From assembly GCA_934229535.1 (NCBI GenBank), contig CAKQDS010000027.1, positions 1 to 25,109 of the forward strand: a DNA stretch of 25,109 bases. Reading direction: 5' to 3'. Below are positions 22,996 to 25,109 of the stretch, piece after piece. Position numbers and translations under genes: made by a program. Within the stretch, counting starts at the first letter, position 1, and each line of letters opens with the position of its first letter. This stretch comes from an uncultured Anaeroplasmataceae bacterium (GTDB lineage: Bacteria; Bacillota_I; Bacilli_A; Acholeplasmatales; Anaeroplasmataceae). The notes beneath the pieces are model-generated. The model was given only the letters and a program-made list of their open reading frames with translations, made no database searches and was not told where the DNA came from.

Positions 22996-23616
22996 TTAAG
23001 CAAAATAGCTATTAATATTTTCATAAGCACTTGAGCTTTTTGGAATATTAACCATTCTATAGCCTTTATAATCATCAAAGAATTTAATTGAACCATTGCT
23101 ATACAATGTATATTCTAAATTATTCTTAATTATAATATCCTTAGTACTCTTCTCATCATATGAAACATAAAAATCAGTACCTTTAATTGCTATACTATAA
23201 TAATTAAATTCACCTATAATAGTTTTTTTCAAAGATAAGCTAATATCATCAACAACAATGTCATAGCTTATATCCTTATTATTTTTATTGTATCCTATAA
23301 TATAATCCTTATCATTAATAACAAACTTCTTATTAAGATTTATCATATCCTTATTGTCATATAAATCATCAAGATAAGTCCAATAAGAATATTTAAAATC
23401 ATCAACAATATCATAGCTTCCTTCTATTGCAACTAAATCCTTATCAGCCTCTAAAGCCTTATAAATAATTGACATAGAAGCCTTGCTCGTCAAATTAGAC
23501 ACAGCACCATTACTACAATAATAATCTAAAATATCAAATAAATCATTATATTTTGCAGATTTGCATGAGCATAAAATCATAATAAAGCCTAATAAAATAA
23601 TAAAAGTCTTTTTCAT
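22996..23616 (-). CDS. Putative lipoprotein of unknown function
   Basis: 206 residues. The N-terminus has lysines, a hydrophobic stretch and a lipobox-like LCSC (Cys at about residue 18), so it is probably lipid-anchored outside the cell. The remainder is rich in Asp, Asn, Lys, Ile and Tyr, and no domain is recognised; alternating hydrophobic segments in the second half suggest beta strands. GGAGGAG precedes ATG 23616. It has its own promoter and terminator. It occupies the place of rph between a GerM-type gene and rdgB in the Bacillus order but shows no RNase PH motif. Confidence 0.75.
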   Translation of the reverse strand: MKKTFIILLGFIMILCSCKSAKYNDLFDILDYYCSNGAVSNLTSKASMSIIYKALEADKDLVAIEGSYDIVDDFKYSYWTYLDDLYDNKDMINLNKKFVINDKDYIIGYNKNNKDISYDIVVDDISLSLKKTIIGEFNYYSIAIKGTDFYVSYDEKSTKDIIIKNNLEYTLYSNGSIKFFDDYKGYRMVNIPKSSSAYENINSYFA

Positions 23617-23661
23617 AATCTATCTCCTCCTCTTATAAGCAAAAAGAACTTTACAATATTA

Positions 23662-23689
23662 ATTTTACTATTATATTTATTAATGTCAA
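23662..23689 (-). promoter_or_regulatory. Promoter of the lipoprotein gene
   Basis: On the minus strand TTGACA (23684-23689), 16-base spacer, TAAAAT (23662-23667). It begins 18 bases after the stop of the GerMN gene, with no terminator between. Confidence 0.65.
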
Positions 23690-23707
23690 TACTTATAATA
23701 ACATATT

Positions 23708-24118
23708 TCAGATATATTTCACAATTGTTGGCTTATTATATATTAAAACAATAGTTTTTTCAACTACATCTGCTGCAAGCTTCAAATCATAGCTATAAAC
23801 AAAATATCTATCAAAAACTATTTCTATTTGCTCATTATTTTTATATGATAAAAGCTTAGCATTAGGACAAACAGGCGAAAAATAACCAACTGGCAATAAA
23901 TTTTGCTTATTAGTATAAATTTTTACTATATTTTCAATTGTAGGCTCAATATAATCAATTGAAACCTTGATAATTTCTTTAGTTTCATATTTAATAGCAT
24001 AAATAGTCATCTCTTTAAGCGTATTTTCACTATATTTAATTTCAACTTTTGTTCTTTGATACAAAAAAATAAAGAAAATGAAAATAATTCCAAATAAGCA
24101 AATCAGTATTTTTTTCAC
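23708..24118 (-). CDS. Membrane-anchored GerMN-domain protein (GerM-like)
   Basis: About 136 residues: one N-terminal membrane segment (about 3-20) and an outer domain. That domain follows the GerMN pattern: an opening MTIYAI strand, IENIVKIYTN, LPVGYFSPVCPNAKLLSY (the P-x-G and P-x-x-x-x-L-S features), IEIVFDRYF and a final helix-strand ADVVEKTIVLIYNKPTIVKY. GerM of Bacillus (about 366 residues, two such domains, lipoprotein) acts in spore cortex formation and germination and stabilises SpoIIIAG/SpoIIQ complexes; this is a short single-domain version. GTG 24118 is taken as start because GGTGAT lies five bases before it. The context gerM-(rph)-rdgB-ysnB of Bacillus supports the call. Sequence similarity was judged by eye only. 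Confidence 0.6.
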   Translation of the reverse strand: MKKILICLFGIIFIFFIFLYQRTKVEIKYSENTLKEMTIYAIKYETKEIIKVSIDYIEPTIENIVKIYTNKQNLLPVGYFSPVCPNAKLLSYKNNEQIEIVFDRYFVYSYDLKLAADVVEKTIVLIYNKPTIVKYI

Positions 24119-24185
24119 GTAAATCACCAATAATAAATATGCATTTTTTATTTTTTTTATGATAAATGTTTATTATTATTTTTTT

Positions 24186-24196
24186 TATGCTATAAT
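24186..24196 (+). promoter_or_regulatory. Extended -10 promoter of the CPBP protease gene
   Basis: TATGCTATAAT, followed after six bases by GGTGAT and four more by ATG; the ispH promoter shows the same -10, Shine-Dalgarno and start spacing. Upstream DNA (about 24140-24185) is almost pure A/T and holds no clear -35. Confidence 0.7.
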
Positions 24197-24212
24197 CTAA
24201 TTGGTGATATCA

Positions 24213-25010
24213 ATGAATTCAAAAAAATTTGATTATAAAAAATATATAATACCTTTAGTTTGTGTTTTAGTATATATATTTATGATGTATTTTCTATCAG
24301 ATTATATTTCAGCTTTAATTGCAAATATTACTAGAAAATCAATGGGGCTTACTAAAGAATATTTAATGGAGTTTAAAAATCTAGAATTTAGTCAATTTCC
24401 AGATAATGTAAAAAAATATTATACAACTGCTAGCGCAATTGGTAATCTTACAATTTACATATTATTATTTTTCCTATTTGTAACACTATATCGTAAAAGC
24501 TTTAAGGAGGAATTTGGTGAATTACAAAATAATTCTGGAAAGATTGCTAAATATATTCCCTTAGGCTTTCTTCTAGCCTTTGGCTTACAAATGATATTTT
24601 CAATGATTACCTCTCCTCTACTTAAGGATCAGGTTTCCGAAAACCAGCAGCAAATCAATGCTATTTTATTTTCAAGTAGTAGCAATGGTATAATGATGAT
24701 CGTTGCTGCAGTTATCTTTGGACCAGTAGTTGAGGAATTAATTTTTAGAAAATCAATTTTTAAGCTTATTCCTAATGATTATCTTGCAATCGCTATTTCT
24801 TCTATCCTTTTTGGTTTAATTCACACTATAACCTCTGGTTATAGCATTACCCAACTAATTCTTCATACAATTCCATATGCAGCCTGTGGCGTTGGTTTAG
24901 GCTATGCATATTTTAAATCTAATCATAATATTTATGTTCCAATTACAATCCATATGCTAATGAATTGCTTTAGCACTATTGTATTAATTCTAACATCAAT
25001 CAATCAGTAA
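24213..25010 (+). CDS. CPBP-family intramembrane metalloprotease
   Basis: About 265 residues with roughly seven hydrophobic segments. The three motifs of the CPBP (Abi, CAAX-protease-like) family are present in the last third: EELIFRKSI (Glu-Glu and Arg), FGLIHTI (metal His) and HMLMN (second His with Asn). Such proteins cleave substrates within or next to the membrane; some act in bacteriocin immunity or maturation, but no bacteriocin gene is visible here. The frame opens earlier at TTG 24201, but GGTGAT lies just before ATG 24213. A terminator follows directly. Confidence 0.93.
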   Translation: MNSKKFDYKKYIIPLVCVLVYIFMMYFLSDYISALIANITRKSMGLTKEYLMEFKNLEFSQFPDNVKKYYTTASAIGNLTIYILLFFLFVTLYRKSFKEEFGELQNNSGKIAKYIPLGFLLAFGLQMIFSMITSPLLKDQVSENQQQINAILFSSSSNGIMMIVAAVIFGPVVEELIFRKSIFKLIPNDYLAIAISSILFGLIHTITSGYSITQLILHTIPYAACGVGLGYAYFKSNHNIYVPITIHMLMNCFSTIVLILTSINQ

Positions 25011-25013
25011 AAG

Positions 25014-25037
25014 AAAAAGACCTTATTGGTCTTTTTT
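25014..25037 (+). terminator. Terminator after the CPBP gene
   Basis: AAAGACC (25016-25022), loop TTATT, GGTCTTT and more T (25028-25037). Confidence 0.9.
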
Positions 25038-25109
25038 AGTATATTAAATTTCGAGGTTGTGAAATAATATCTTTAAAATTAAAGGGTTGTAGTAAACTAT
25101 AAATTTAAA
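25038..25109. other. Unassigned right edge with two GGTTGT-based imperfect repeats
   Basis: No gene start is seen in these 72 bases. Two segments resemble each other (GGTTGTGAAATAATAT and GGTTGTAGTAAACTAT, 11 of 16 bases equal). The sequence stops too soon to say whether this is a leader, a repeat array or chance. Confidence 0.25.

Noticed and set aside
22827..23096. Minus-strand open frame of 89 codons
   Set aside because: It lies across the terminator and promoter between the lipoprotein gene and rdgB in another frame, has no Shine-Dalgarno, and its protein looks like translated intergenic A/T.
24213..25010. CPBP gene as part of a bacteriocin system
   Set aside because: Family members are often labelled immunity proteins, but no short double-glycine peptide gene or bacteriocin exporter is next to it; it is transcribed alone.
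1..25109. Mycoplasma code (TGA as Trp)
   Set aside because: TGA ends genes exactly at coupled starts (3657, 22318) and at 14463 and 23708, and Trp is written TGG throughout.
1..25109. Mobile elements, prophage, rRNA, tRNA or a CRISPR array
   Set aside because: No transposase, integrase, phage structural gene, rRNA-like or tRNA-like segment or spaced exact repeats was found on reading both strands.

Overview
The window is AT-rich, with genes packed tightly and mostly on the minus strand, and it reads with the standard bacterial code. TGA is a real stop: it forms stop/start overlaps at 3657 and 22318 and ends the dxs-type gene at 14463. The families and gene order (nusB, xseA, xseB, dxs, tlyA, recN, a SpoIVB-type protease) point to a low-GC Bacillota lineage, probably an uncultured member of class Bacilli near the Erysipelotrichia/RF39/Mollicutes branch that has not switched to the mycoplasma code. 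The exact taxon cannot be fixed from this sequence alone.

Layout. 1-1102: the left edge cuts an ABC ATPase gene that follows a secreted protein of unknown function, with its own promoter. 1119-5323: an ABC export operon (two ATPases and one permease, minus strand) diverges from a TetR-type regulator; the gap holds tandem operator-like repeats. 5347-7528: a DegV-type fatty-acid-binding protein behind a DEAD-box RNA helicase (CshB type). 7664-8530: ispH on the plus strand, divergent from the helicase. 8502-9671: DNA polymerase IV, overlapping ispH tail to tail. 9772-9978: a small lysine-rich membrane protein. 10009-11001: SpoIVB-type serine protease. 11122-11940: HAD-IIB (Cof-type) phosphatase. 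11937-13628: recN. 13727-18143: an operon nusB-xseA-xseB-dxs-tlyA. 18241-22890: an operon rdgB-type NTP pyrophosphatase, YfcE/YsnB-type phosphodiesterase, a 1029-residue TPR/GAF/PAS/degenerate GGDEF-EAL protein, and a SpoIIIAH-type protein. 22996-24118: an unknown lipoprotein and a GerMN-domain membrane protein. 24213-25010: a CPBP-family intramembrane protease.

The most notable point is the gene order. In Bacillus subtilis two chromosomal neighbourhoods run spoIIIAH-(accB-accC-yqhY)-nusB-(folD)-xseA-xseB-(ispA)-dxs-tlyA/yqxC-(ahrC)-recN-spoIVB-(spo0A) and gerM-(rph)-ysnA/rdgB-ysnB. This window keeps the unbracketed genes in the same relative order, joined into one stretch, with the bracketed genes missing. 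Three sporulation/germination families (SpoIIIAH, SpoIVB, GerM) therefore sit in their ancestral places without their usual partners (SpoIIIAA-AG, Spo0A). This is either a reduced sporulation programme or spore-derived proteins kept for another role. A large c-di-GMP-like pseudoenzyme sits directly upstream of spoIIIAH in the same operon.

Transcription signals are unusually legible: many strong hairpin terminators, extended -10 promoters of the form TATGnTATAAT, and very short leaders in which a GGTGAT Shine-Dalgarno lies within about ten bases of the predicted transcript start. No rRNA, tRNA, insertion sequence, prophage or clear CRISPR array was seen. No gene-free stretch exceeds 300 bases.
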